NCBI RefSeq assembly: GCF_015864665.1
Contig: NZ_JADYWU010000001.1
Location: forward strand, 682,001-746,000
DNA: 64,000 nucleotides
Source: Salinibacterium sp. SWN167
GTDB lineage: Bacteria > Actinomycetota > Actinomycetes > Actinomycetales > Microbacteriaceae
Reading direction: 5' to 3'
Shown: in pieces, positions 42,506 to 51,408 of the stretch
Numbering within the stretch: position 1 is the first letter of the stretch
Layout: every line of letters begins with the position of its first letter
Notes under the pieces: model-generated
What the model saw: only the letters and a program-made list of their open reading frames with translations
Database searches by the model: none
Told to the model about the DNA's origin: nothing
Made by a program: the position numbers and the translations under genes

Positions 42506-43609
42506 CTACGGCTGCGGTACGAGCTCGACCTGCAGAATGCGGTCGTCACCGTCGCGGGGGTCGCCCCGGCCGTCGGTGTTGTTGGTAAGCATCCAGAGGG
42601 TGCCATCGGGGCCGGGAATGACATCACGGATGCGGCCGGCAGCATTCTCGAAAGTCGCCGCCGCGGTGGTCGTTTCGCCGGGATGAATTTCCCACAGGCG
42701 TTCGCCGCCGAGACCGGCCATGAAGAAGGTGCCGTCGATGAAGGTGAGGCCGCTGGGGCTCGCGTCGTCGGTCGCCCACTGATAGCTGGGTTCTTCGAAA
42801 CTCGAATCAGTGGATTCCCCTTCTGCGAGCGGCCAGCCATAGTTGGCGCCCGCGCGAATGATGTTGAGCTCATCCCACGTGTTTTGGCCAAACTCTGAAG
42901 CCCAGAGCTGGCCTTCGTCGTCCCACGCGAGGCCCTGCGGGTTGCGGTGACCGAGGGAGTAGACCAGCGATCCGTCGAAAGGGTTGTCGTCGGGAACGGA
43001 GCCGTCAGGCTGCATCCGAAGAATTTTGCCGTTGAGACTGTCGAGGTCTTGGGCCGATTCGGGATCGCTCGCGTCGCCGACAGTGGCGTAGAGCATCCCA
43101 TCGGGGCCGAAGGCGATGCGCCCGCCATTGTGAATGCGCGACTTGCCCAGGCCGGTAATGATGTCGACGCTCGCGCCGAGGGCATAGCTGCCAGCCTCAC
43201 CTTCGAGTTCGAAACGCACGATGCGATTGTCCGCCGCGGTGGTGAGGTAGGCGTACAGCTGGGTCTCGTCGAGCATGGCAAGACCGAGCAGCCCGCCCTC
43301 GCCGTCGGGGGTAGCCTCGCCTACGATCCCGACTTCGCGAAGATCTCCGGCTGCGGTCAATTCTTTGATGAGCTGGGTGTCGCGTTCGCTAATCAGCGTC
43401 GAACCGGATGCCAGCCGCACCATCGACCACGGAGCGTCCAGCCCCGAAACGATCGTCGTCGCTTCCTCGGCAGCGTTGACTGTCACGGCGGCGGCGTCGA
43501 CGCTTGGCGCCGACGTTCCTGCTGACGGTTCTGGCTCAGCAACGGGCGACTGAGCGCATCCCGCTAGCAATCCAATAACGAGCACGGCGGTGAAACGGGG
43601 AGAACGCAT
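42506..43609 (-). CDS. PQQ-dependent sugar dehydrogenase-like lipoprotein
   Basis: A 367-residue lipoprotein (lipobox LLAGC, Cys18) with a six-bladed propeller like soluble glucose dehydrogenase B and Hhip. Motifs: LDAPWSMVRLASGSTLISERD, GLLGLAMLD, RIHNGGRIAFGPDGMLYATVGD and SLGHRNPQGLAWDDEGQLWASEFG (each read in part). The His-Asn-Gly-Gly motif and the RNPQG loop bind PQQ and calcium in the family. The substrate is unknown, and no PQQ synthesis gene lies in the window. Confidence 0.9.
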   Translation of the reverse strand: MRSPRFTAVLVIGLLAGCAQSPVAEPEPSAGTSAPSVDAAAVTVNAAEEATTIVSGLDAPWSMVRLASGSTLISERDTQLIKELTAAGDLREVGIVGEATPDGEGGLLGLAMLDETQLYAYLTTAADNRIVRFELEGEAGSYALGASVDIITGLGKSRIHNGGRIAFGPDGMLYATVGDASDPESAQDLDSLNGKILRMQPDGSVPDDNPFDGSLVYSLGHRNPQGLAWDDEGQLWASEFGQNTWDELNIIRAGANYGWPLAEGESTDSSFEEPSYQWATDDASPSGLTFIDGTFFMAGLGGERLWEIHPGETTTAAATFENAAGRIRDVIPGPDGTLWMLTNNTDGRGDPRDGDDRILQVELVPQP

Positions 43610-43693
43610 GCGCTAATCCCACCGCAGATTCGTCTGAGAAGAAAGGTCTTGGCGTCTTTGCTCCCCGATTGTGGCTCGGTTTAGTGCTCGTAA

Positions 43694-46093
43694 CTAGGGG
43701 TTTCGAGAGCCGACCGAGCCCCGGAAACCGCGCAACCGCAGACTGTTCGTCACCACGAAGACCGACGAGAACGCCATGGCCGCCCCCGCGATGAGCGGGT
43801 TGAGCAGGCCGAGCATCGCGATCGGTAGCGCCGCCACGTTGTAGGCGAAAGCCCAGAACAGGTTTCCGCGGATGATCCCGAGGGTGCGCTTGGCGAGGCG
43901 AACCGCGTCGGCGACGACCAGCAGGTCGCCGCTGACGACGGTGATGTCGCTGGCAGCGATCGCGGCATCCGTTCCGCCACCCATGGCAATGCCGAGGTCG
44001 GCGGCGGCGAGGGCAGCAGAGTCGTTCACTCCGTCACCGACCATCGCCACAACCCGGCCTTCGGCCTGCAGCTGGCGGATGACGTCGAGCTTTCCCTGCG
44101 GAGTAATCCCGGCATGCACATCAGTGATTCCCACCACGTCGGCGACGGATGCCGCAGCGCCGGCGTTATCGCCGGTGAGCAACACAGGGCGCAGGCCGAG
44201 ACGGATGAACTCGGCGATGGCGTCCGCACTGCTTGCCTTGACGGTGTCGCCGACAATCAGCACGCCTCGCGCCTGACCGGCCCACGCGATGACCATCGCG
44301 GTTGACCCGGCGGCTTCGGCTTTCTCGACTAAGGCGATCGCGGCATCCGACACCGTCTGCTGGTGGTCGGCGGTGAGCCATGACGGCTTGCCGACGAACA
44401 CCACGGTGCCGTCGATGGTGGCCTGAACGCCGGTGCCCGCGTGGGCGGCGAAGTCGGTGACGGCCGGAAGCTCGATGTTGCGTTCTTCGGCTGCAGCGAC
44501 AACGGCACGGCCGACCGGATGCTCGGAGCCAGCCTCCACGGCGGCGGCGCGAGCCAGCACGAGCTGCTCGTTCTCGCCGTCGAGCACCTCGATCGAGCTG
44601 AGGCGCATTTCGCCGGTCGTGACGGTGCCGGTTTTGTCGAGCACGATGGTGTCGACCGAGCGGGTCTGTTCAAGAACCTGCGGTCCGCTGATCAGGATGC
44701 CGAGCTGCGATCCACGGCCGGTGCCCACGAGTAGGGCGGTGGGCGTTGCGAGTCCGAGGGCGCAGGGGCACGCGATGACGAGCGTGGTGACGGCGGCCGT
44801 GAAGGCGAGCTCGATGGGCCCGCCGGCGATCATCCAGCCGACGAAAGCGACGACAGCGAGGCCGAGCACGACCGGAACGAAGATCGCCGAAACACGATCG
44901 GCGAGACGCTGGATGTCGGCTTTGCCGGTCTGCGCGTCTTCGACCATGCGACCGAGTCGGGCCAGTTCGGTGTCGCGGCCGACGCGGGTGATTTCGATGA
45001 CGAGGCGTCCGCCGACGTTGAGGGTGGCACCGGTGACGCGGTCGTCGGGGCCGACTTCGACGGGCACCGATTCGCCGGTGAGCATGCTCGCATCGACGGC
45101 AGAGTTGCCTTCGATGATGAGGCCGTCGCTGGCGATTTTCTCGCCGGGGCGAACCACGACGTGGTCGCCGACGACGAGCGAGGAGACGGCAACGCGCTGT
45201 TCGACGCCGCCGCGCAGAACGGCGGCATCCTTCGCGCCAAGTTCGAGCAGGGCGCGAAGAGCAGCACCGGACTCGCGGCTAGCGCGGGCCTCGATGTACT
45301 TGCCGAGCAGGATGAAGACGGTGACGGCTGCGGCAACTTCAAGATAGATCTCGCTTGAGCCACCGTGGGGTGTTCCGAAGAACGTCATCGTCATGTGCAT
45401 GCCGGCCTCGCCAGCACCACCGAAGAAGAGGGCGTAGAGCGACCAGCCGAAGGCGGCAATGATGCCCAAGCTGATGAGCGTGTCCATCGTCGCGGCACCG
45501 TGGCGCGCGTTGGTGGCGGCGGCGCGGTGGAACGGCCACGCGCCCCACACCACAACCGGGGCCGTGAGAGTGAGCGCGAGCCACTGCCAGTAGGTGAACT
45601 GCAGCGCCGGGATCATCGACATCAGCACGACCGGCACGGCCAGCGCGGTGGAGATCTGCAGGCGGCGCAGTACTTGTGAAGCCCAGTCGTCGTCGCTGTT
45701 GCTGCTGGTGTCGCTGCCGTCGGCTTCGTCGCGTTCGTACACCGGCGTCGGGATGACGGCGCTATACCCGGCAGCCTTCACCGTTTCGAGAAACTGCTCG
45801 GTATCGGTGCCCTCGGGCGCGCGAACGCGAGCCTTCTCGGTGGCGTAATTGACGGTCGCCTCGACGCCGGGGAGCTTGTTGAGCTTGCGCTCGATGCGGC
45901 CCGCGCAGGAGGCGCAGGTCATTCCGGTGATGTCGAGTTCGACATCCAGCAGGTTGACGGTGCTGGCGGATGCGGCGCTGCCCGTTGCGGTGCCGGCGGA
46001 TGCGGCACTGGCAGATGCGGCGCCGTCGTTCGTCACGGGCTGGCTGTCACCAGCGGCGGCGTGGTTCGCGGGCGACTGGTTGTCCGCGGGCAT
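43694..46093 (-). CDS. copA: Copper-exporting P1B-type ATPase CopA
   Basis: A 799-residue heavy-metal pump. An N-terminal metal-binding domain ([18 protein letters not shown]) is followed by a transmembrane hairpin, then A-domain motif TGESVPVE. The membrane metal site is CPC in [27 protein letters not shown] holds the phosphorylated Asp, and [12 protein letters not shown] is the hinge. YN and MxxS residues typical of the Cu(I) group are at the C-terminal helices ([12 protein letters not shown] and [12 protein letters not shown]). Its ATG shares a base with the CopZ stop. The Ala/Ser/Thr-rich N-terminal 45 residues are an extra. Confidence 0.96.
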   Translation of the reverse strand: MPADNQSPANHAAAGDSQPVTNDGAASASAASAGTATGSAASASTVNLLDVELDITGMTCASCAGRIERKLNKLPGVEATVNYATEKARVRAPEGTDTEQFLETVKAAGYSAVIPTPVYERDEADGSDTSSNSDDDWASQVLRRLQISTALAVPVVLMSMIPALQFTYWQWLALTLTAPVVVWGAWPFHRAAATNARHGAATMDTLISLGIIAAFGWSLYALFFGGAGEAGMHMTMTFFGTPHGGSSEIYLEVAAAVTVFILLGKYIEARASRESGAALRALLELGAKDAAVLRGGVEQRVAVSSLVVGDHVVVRPGEKIASDGLIIEGNSAVDASMLTGESVPVEVGPDDRVTGATLNVGGRLVIEITRVGRDTELARLGRMVEDAQTGKADIQRLADRVSAIFVPVVLGLAVVAFVGWMIAGGPIELAFTAAVTTLVIACPCALGLATPTALLVGTGRGSQLGILISGPQVLEQTRSVDTIVLDKTGTVTTGEMRLSSIEVLDGENEQLVLARAAAVEAGSEHPVGRAVVAAAEERNIELPAVTDFAAHAGTGVQATIDGTVVFVGKPSWLTADHQQTVSDAAIALVEKAEAAGSTAMVIAWAGQARGVLIVGDTVKASSADAIAEFIRLGLRPVLLTGDNAGAAASVADVVGITDVHAGITPQGKLDVIRQLQAEGRVVAMVGDGVNDSAALAAADLGIAMGGGTDAAIAASDITVVSGDLLVVADAVRLAKRTLGIIRGNLFWAFAYNVAALPIAMLGLLNPLIAGAAMAFSSVFVVTNSLRLRGFRGSVGSRNP

Positions 46094-46317
46094 CAGAGGC
46101 TCGTGACGAGCGTGTAGCCGGCCTCCTCGATTGCGGCGCTGACGGTGGCGTCGTCGAGGGGTGATTCCGACGTGACAGAAACGGTGGAGGGCAGGCCCGA
46201 GGCGAGGTCGACGGTGACGGCGGTCACGCCATCCACTTCGCTGAGTTCTTCGGTGACGCTGCTGACGCAGTGGCTGCAGGTCATTCCTTCGACCAGGTAA
46301 TCGGCGGTGTGGGTCAT
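46093..46317 (-). CDS. copZ: Copper chaperone CopZ-like (HMA domain)
   Basis: A 74-residue heavy-metal-associated domain with the metal site GMTCSHC at residues about 11-17. The start [11 protein letters not shown] has GAAGGAGA 4 bases upstream. It would hand Cu(I) to CopA or to CsoR. It lies 61 bases after csoR and overlaps copA by one base (TGATG). Confidence 0.93.
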   Translation of the reverse strand: MTHTADYLVEGMTCSHCVSSVTEELSEVDGVTAVTVDLASGLPSTVSVTSESPLDDATVSAAIEEAGYTLVTSL

Positions 46318-46378
46318 GATTCTCCTTCGATTGCCGCGGGCGCTCGGCGCGGGCGGAAGTTGTAGTGGAAAGCGGCTG

Positions 46379-46660
46379 TTAGGAACGAACGAGGCGTGCG
46401 ATCGCGGCACTCGCTTCGCGCAGTTTCTCGTCGGCGACCGGCCCGCCCTCGCGCGCGGCTTCGGCAACGCAGTGACTGAGGTGATCGTCGAGCAGGGCGA
46501 GTGCGACAGACTCGAGAGCCTTCGTCGCGGCCGATACCTGAGTGAGAACGTCGATGCAGTAGGTGTCTTCTTCGATCATGCGGTGGATGCCGCGAACCTG
46601 ACCTTCCGCGCGACGCAGACGCTTGAGCAGCTGCTCTTTGTTGTCGTCGTAGCCAGGCAT
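46379..46660 (-). CDS. csoR: Copper-sensing repressor CsoR
   Basis: A 93-residue CsoR-family repressor from the ATG at 46660 (MPGYDDNKEQ). It has the Cu(I) ligands: Cys in EDTYCIDVLTQVSA, and His and Cys in LLDDHLSHCV (H-x-x-x-C). The DNA-binding helix is LLKRLRRAEGQVRGIHRMI. Copper binding lifts it from the operator at 46688-46706, which lies 28 bases upstream of its own start, so the csoR-copZ-copA operon is self-controlled. Contrast with the CstR-like gene at 9804, where the His is lost. Confidence 0.94.
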   Translation of the reverse strand: MPGYDDNKEQLLKRLRRAEGQVRGIHRMIEEDTYCIDVLTQVSAATKALESVALALLDDHLSHCVAEAAREGGPVADEKLREASAAIARLVRS

Positions 46661-46687
46661 GAAGACCTCCGCGTGTGCGTTCGGATT

Positions 46688-46706
46688 GATACCCCTTGGG
46701 GGTATC
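46688..46706. promoter_or_regulatory. CsoR operator of the copper operon
   Basis: A perfect inverted repeat GATACCCC-TTG-GGGGTATC. This is the standard CsoR site with a G-tract flanked by TAC/GTA. It sits 28 bases upstream of csoR. Confidence 0.88.
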
Positions 46707-46853
46707 ACCATTACACGCCTGTGCGCGCGGAAAGTCAACCGGGGTGAGCGGTCTCTCAGCGGCGCTCGCGGGACGGATGCCGCTGGTCGCGTGCGTCGCT
46801 TAAGAGAGCGAGCGCCCGAACTGACTGCTCGGGGCCTAGCGGATGCCCGCGCT

Positions 46854-47225
46854 CTAGACGAGCACTGCCGCTTGTGCGAGTGCGGTTTCGAACGCGCTCA
46901 CTGATCCGCTGGCGGCCTCAAGCTCGTGATTCCGCAGTGCTGTCGAGATGCGGCCATCGTCGTGATGAGCGAGCACGACCGGCAGTTCGACGGTCGCGAC
47001 GAAGGCGACTTCTGCTTCGGTGATTTCGTTGCGGTGGCGCACCTCGAGGGGTACTCCGAGGCGGCGGACCATCGCATCCCACTCCGGTTTGCGGCGAACC
47101 GGCGAGTGCGTGATGTCGCACAGCGAGCACGCGGCGGTGCCGAGCATGTGGCCGATGACGTAGCGCGTTTCGCCCCACACGCCGCCATCAGCGTTGTAGA
47201 TACCGGTGTAGCGGATGATCGCCAT
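46854..47225 (-). CDS. Conserved hypothetical protein
   Basis: A 123-residue soluble protein starting MAIIRYTGIYNADGGVWGET. A GHMLGTAACSLCDITHSPVRRKPEWD stretch (here in parts: GTAACSLCDITH, PVRRKPEWD) holds a CxxC and a conserved His, which could bind a metal. I recall similar proteins in many actinobacteria without a known role. The in-frame start at 47249 would add MHVGRADI. It sits alone, 129 bases upstream (on its strand) of nothing obvious. Confidence 0.7.
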   Translation of the reverse strand: MAIIRYTGIYNADGGVWGETRYVIGHMLGTAACSLCDITHSPVRRKPEWDAMVRRLGVPLEVRHRNEITEAEVAFVATVELPVVLAHHDDGRISTALRNHELEAASGSVSAFETALAQAAVLV

Positions 47226-47366
47226 GATGTCTGCCCTGCCTACGTGCACTCGCCCGGCACGGTGCCGGAACTCCTGTGTGCAGAGTTATTCGGAGACGTC
47301 GGGCATCGCGGATGGGTGCGATCGAGCAGGCGGGCATCCTGCAGTCGGATCAGTCGCGGCCTCCGA

Positions 47367-47942
47367 CTACTGTTCGGCGATGGTGTGGGCTCGGGCTGCT
47401 CGTGCTTTTCTCCACACGATCACCACAGAGATTACTGCCACGACGGCAATGGTGACGAGGATGAGTGTCACATTGGCGTCGATCCAGGTGGTGAAGAAGC
47501 GCGCGAAGCCTGAGCCAAGGATGCCGCCGGTGCCGCCGTCGTAGAGGTAGGTCAGGAACAGGCTGTACGGGTAGCTGATGGCGGCGGCGATGATCATGGT
47601 GACGATGCCGATACCGGTTGCGGCAGCGAATCCTCGGCCGGTGACGGGCGATCGCCCTGATCCGCGGGCGAAGAGGTCGAACGCAATGAGGATGGCGAAC
47701 GGTGAGGTAGCGGCGCCCGCGGTCGGAGAGTTGAGTCCGAAGACGGCCGCGAGGATGGCGGCGATGGGGATGGTGAGAAGGGCGATGAGGACGCCGCGGC
47801 GAAACCGGTAGGGCTTGTCAGGCTCGCGGATGATGTTGCCGCGACCGTGCTGAGCGGCGTTGATCTGAGCTTCGGCTTCAAATACGCGGCCCTGAGCGTG
47901 GGCATAGTTGCCAGGGCCGGGGTTTTGGTACATCTCTGACAT
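47367..47942 (-). CDS. Four-helix membrane protein, family A member without the C-terminal peptide
   Basis: A 191-residue protein; I chose the ATG at 47942 because GAGG lies 8 bases upstream. The family pattern is FRRGVLIALLTIPIAAILA (helix 1), a FDLFARGSGRSPVTGRGFA signature between helices 2 and 3, an outside loop GGTGGILGSGFARFF, and a last helix followed by a basic cytosolic tail. Paralogues follow at 48090, 52743 and 53610. This member ends soon after the last helix and lacks the GILLNGKPL peptide of the others. Function unknown. Confidence 0.75.
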   Translation of the reverse strand: MSEMYQNPGPGNYAHAQGRVFEAEAQINAAQHGRGNIIREPDKPYRFRRGVLIALLTIPIAAILAAVFGLNSPTAGAATSPFAILIAFDLFARGSGRSPVTGRGFAAATGIGIVTMIIAAAISYPYSLFLTYLYDGGTGGILGSGFARFFTTWIDANVTLILVTIAVVAVISVVIVWRKARAARAHTIAEQ

Positions 47943-48089
47943 GGTCATCACCTCGCGCGGTGCGGCGGGATTCTCTCGCCAGGCACCAGCTTGCTAACTC
48001 TCAGGATAGCTAAGTATTTCTCTAAAAGGGAGCCCGTGGCTCGCGGATGATGGCGACGCAACGGTCGCGGAGGCATTTCACGGTGATAC

Positions 48090-48935
48090 CTATCTTCCGG
48101 TTCGAAGGCCCGACCACGCCGTGATTGCTTTTCGGGCGAGATCGCTCAACCGCGACGCGAACCCCGTCGGGGTTTCTTGTTCGCCGAGTGGTTTTCCGTT
48201 AAGAATGATGCCGGGCGATGAGGCATTGATGGTCATGACGTGATTGGCGAACTTGTTGGCTGCATTCGCCGAGTTGGTGGCGGATGACGACAACGCTTGC
48301 CGCGACGTCTCGAAGCGGTTGGTCGCGGTGGTTGCAGCAGCGTTGGCTTTCGCCATGAGGTTATCGCGGTGCGCCGCAGCTGCTTTGGCGGCGTACATGA
48401 CCACCACGAGGATGGCGAGAACAGCGGTGACGATGAACGGAACGGTGATTTGTTCGGCCTGCGTGGGGAAAGGAAACTCGGTGCGCCCGGTGAGGATGTC
48501 CTCGATGATGCCGGTCGTGCCGCCGTTAGAGATGTAGGTGTTGAAGAGCCCGGAGAGCAGTCCGGCGACGGCTCCGAGAGCGGTGGCGATCGATCCAACA
48601 ATGAGGGCGAACAGAAAATCTCGGCCGCGGGTAACGGTCTGGCGCGAGCCCACAGCAAAAAGTTGAAAGGCGGTGAGCATCCCGACCGCTCCGAAGATGG
48701 CTCCGATTCCGAAGCCCAGCAGGCCAACAAGGATCGCAGCGGCGAGGGCGAGGGGAATCGCGAACAGGGAGAGGAATGCTCCGAGGGCGAAGTTGTAGGG
48801 CGTGGTGTCGGTGGGAAGGGTGCCGCCGGGAACAGTGCCGCCGTTGATGTTCGTGGCGGAGATCATGGTGCCGGAGTGGCGTTCGAGCGAGCGCGCGTAC
48901 TTGGTGGGGCTCTGATTCGTGGAGAGACCTGACAT
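48090..48935 (-). CDS. Four-helix membrane protein, family A, with C-terminal SSPGIILNGKPL peptide
   Basis: A 281-residue protein from the ATG at 48935 with GGAGG upstream. After a 45-residue polar start, helix 1 (LSLFAIPLALAAAILVGLLG), helix 2 (FGAVGMLTAFQLFAVGS) and the RGRDFLFAL entry to helix 3 match its paralogues, as does the loop SNGGTTGIIEDILTGR before helix 4. A 60-residue Ala-rich helical stretch follows the last helix. The conserved SSPGIILNGKPL peptide lies about 46 residues from the end. It is predicted to be cytosolic. Not recognised. Confidence 0.75.
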   Translation of the reverse strand: MSGLSTNQSPTKYARSLERHSGTMISATNINGGTVPGGTLPTDTTPYNFALGAFLSLFAIPLALAAAILVGLLGFGIGAIFGAVGMLTAFQLFAVGSRQTVTRGRDFLFALIVGSIATALGAVAGLLSGLFNTYISNGGTTGIIEDILTGRTEFPFPTQAEQITVPFIVTAVLAILVVVMYAAKAAAAHRDNLMAKANAAATTATNRFETSRQALSSSATNSANAANKFANHVMTINASSPGIILNGKPLGEQETPTGFASRLSDLARKAITAWSGLRTGR

Positions 48936-49057
48936 GATCGCGACCTCCGATCGCACCGCAACGGCTACGTTGTTCGAGTTACCAGAGTAGCTTTCTTGCC
49001 GGTGAAGCGGCAGGGAGAGTGCGAGATTGCTGGCGCGTGAGGGTTAGTCGTTCCAGA

Positions 49058-51256
49058 TTATCCACGCAGGGCGAGCGCGAACGGCAACACGGCATCCGCC
49101 CCGGCGTCGCGGAGCGCTTTCGCCGCTATCGTGAGGGTCCAGCGCGAGTCGACGAGGTCATCCACGAGCAGGATGGGGCCGCGTGGCAGTTCGCCGCCAG
49201 CCCACTCGAACTGCTGCCACACGCTGGCCAGCCGGTAGGCGCTGTTGCCGCCGGTCTCACCCTGCGGTCCGTCACCGGTGAGCGAGAGCGACCCGAGGTA
49301 GGGGAGCTTGCCGGCGCTGGCGAGGGCTTCGGCGACGGATGCCACGAGTTTTGGTCGGCGGCGTGACGGCATCGAGACCACGGCGACGGGTCGCTCATCC
49401 CACCCCCAGTCGGCAAGTACGCGCACGCAGGCGGCAACGAGCGCGGGGCTCGCTGGTGCGTCGGGGGTGCCGGGGGCGAAGAGGGTGCGCAGGGTGCCGC
49501 CCCAGCCGAGGTCGGTGAGGCGGGCGAGGGCGCGGCCTTCGAGGGAGCGTTGGTCGGGGTTGATGCGTCCGCGCACGGGCACCCCGAGCTTGTCGGCTCC
49601 GGTGGGCCATTGGGCGCGGGGCTCGATGGGTACGCCGACTTTGTCGAGGGTGGCGGTGGCACGGCTGGTGGCATCCGTGGTGATGTCGGTGGGGTACCAG
49701 ATGCCGGCGCAGTTGTCGCAGCGGCCGCAGGGGGTGGCGGTGTCGTCGTCGAGGGCGCGTTGCAGAAATTCCATGCGGCAGCCTTCGGTGCCGGCGGGGA
49801 GTTGTTCGTAGTCGAGCATGTTCTGTTGTTCGGCGCGGCGGGCGGCGGTGACTCCGGCGTAGCGTTCGGCGTCGTAGCTCCAGGGTTGGCCGGTGGCGGT
49901 CCAGCCGCCTTGCACGCGGGCGACGGCACCGTCGACATCCAACACTTTGAGCAGCAGTTCGAGGGGGCTGCGGCGCAGGTTTACGCGCGCTTCGAGCGCA
50001 GGGGTGGAGACGGGCCCGGCACCAGAGTCGGCGGCGGCGGTGAGCTCGGAGATCACGAGTTCGGCGTTGGCTTGATCGGGCATGGATGAGGTGGCGAAGT
50101 ATTCCCAGATGTCGCGGTCTTCGGGCCCGGGCATCAGCAGCACGTCGGCGTTGTCGGTGGCACGCCCGGCACGCCCGACCTGTTGGTAGTAGGCCACGGG
50201 AGAAGAAGGAGCACCCAAGTGGATGACGAAGCCGAGGTCGGGCTTGTCGAATCCCATACCGAGGGCGCTGGTGGCAACGAGCGCTTTGACGGTGTTGTTC
50301 TTGAGCGCCTGCTCGGACTCTTCGCGTTCTTGGGGGTCGGTTTTGCCGGTGTAGGCGCGCACATCCATGCCGCTGTCGCGCAGCAGTCGCGCGGTGTCTT
50401 CGGCGGCCGACACGGTGAGCGTGTAGATGATTCCGCTGCCCGGCAGTTCGGCGAGGTGGCTCAGCAGCCAGCCGAGGCGGGCGCGGGCATCCGGCAATTT
50501 CAGTACGCCTAGGCGCAGGGATGCTCGCGCGAGGGGTCCGCGGATGGTGACGACTTCGGTGCCTGCCGCGGCTGTGCTCTCGGTGACGCCTGTGGTGCCT
50601 GCGGCGTTCTCGACGCCAGCGGTGCCGTCGTTGCCGCCGCTTGCGCCACCTTCGAGCTGCGCGGCGATGTCGGCGACGACGCGGGAGTTGGCGGTGGCGG
50701 TGGTGGCGAGCACGGGCACGCCGGCGGGCATGGTGGCGATGAGTTCGCGCAGGCGGCGGTAGTCGGGGCGAAAGTCGTGGCCCCAGTCGCTGATGCAGTG
50801 CGCTTCGTCGACGACGAGCATCCCGATGCGGTTGATCAGTGCGGGCAGTTGGTTGTCGCGAAAGCTGGGGTTGTTGAGGCGTTCGGGCGAGACGAGCAGC
50901 ACGTCGACTTCATCGTTGGCGAGCTGCTGCTGAACCTCAGCCCATTCGTGGGGGTTGGTGGAGTTGATAGCGACGGCCCGAACTCCGGCGCGGGATGCCG
51001 CAGCAATCTGATCCCGCATCAGCGCCAGCAGTGGCGACACAAGCACGGTAGGGCCCGCACCTCGCCGGCGCATGAGCAGCGTGGAAACGAAGTAGACGGC
51101 GGACTTTCCCCACCCGGTGCGCTGCACCACGAGCGCCCGGCGGCGCCCATCGACGAGCGTCTCGATCGCCTCAAACTGCCCCTCATGAAAATCGGCAGTC
51201 TCATTGCCGACAAGCGTGCGAAGAACGGTCAGGGCCTCAGTGCGGGTATCTGTCAC
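49058..51256 (-). CDS. recQ: RecQ-like DNA helicase with C-terminal phosphoribosyltransferase-like domain
   Basis: A 732-residue 3'-5' helicase. Walker A is QRTGWGKSAVYF, the DEAH box is VVDEAHCISDWGHDFRPDY, and motif VI is QQVGRAGRA. A long Gly/Thr-rich insert follows motif III. The zinc-binding segment is GCRMEFL ... PCGRCDNCAG. The last 150 residues are a PRTase-like fold ending in ILLVDDLVDSRWTLT, which matches the PRPP motif with changes in its last third. Such fusions occur in actinobacteria. The PRTase active site looks altered, so a binding role is more likely than catalysis. Start is the GTG at 51256. Confidence 0.9.
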   Translation of the reverse strand: MTDTRTEALTVLRTLVGNETADFHEGQFEAIETLVDGRRRALVVQRTGWGKSAVYFVSTLLMRRRGAGPTVLVSPLLALMRDQIAAASRAGVRAVAINSTNPHEWAEVQQQLANDEVDVLLVSPERLNNPSFRDNQLPALINRIGMLVVDEAHCISDWGHDFRPDYRRLRELIATMPAGVPVLATTATANSRVVADIAAQLEGGASGGNDGTAGVENAAGTTGVTESTAAAGTEVVTIRGPLARASLRLGVLKLPDARARLGWLLSHLAELPGSGIIYTLTVSAAEDTARLLRDSGMDVRAYTGKTDPQEREESEQALKNNTVKALVATSALGMGFDKPDLGFVIHLGAPSSPVAYYQQVGRAGRATDNADVLLMPGPEDRDIWEYFATSSMPDQANAELVISELTAAADSGAGPVSTPALEARVNLRRSPLELLLKVLDVDGAVARVQGGWTATGQPWSYDAERYAGVTAARRAEQQNMLDYEQLPAGTEGCRMEFLQRALDDDTATPCGRCDNCAGIWYPTDITTDATSRATATLDKVGVPIEPRAQWPTGADKLGVPVRGRINPDQRSLEGRALARLTDLGWGGTLRTLFAPGTPDAPASPALVAACVRVLADWGWDERPVAVVSMPSRRRPKLVASVAEALASAGKLPYLGSLSLTGDGPQGETGGNSAYRLASVWQQFEWAGGELPRGPILLVDDLVDSRWTLTIAAKALRDAGADAVLPFALALRG

Positions 51257-51408
51257 GTGGCTAGTGTGTCAGGGGGTGCTGACTTTTCGGTGCGGAATGG
51301 CGCGATCACCACTTGGGCTCGCGGCCGCAGTCTCGCGATTAGAGATTGACTGCCGATTGTTCGCTCACATATGGGGAGGATCTCTCGGCACCCGGCCATA
51401 CTGGGTGA

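Noticed and set aside
46854-47249. Longer start for the hypothetical protein
   Set aside because: The extra residues MHVGRADI are not supported by a ribosome site better than that of the ATG at 47225.
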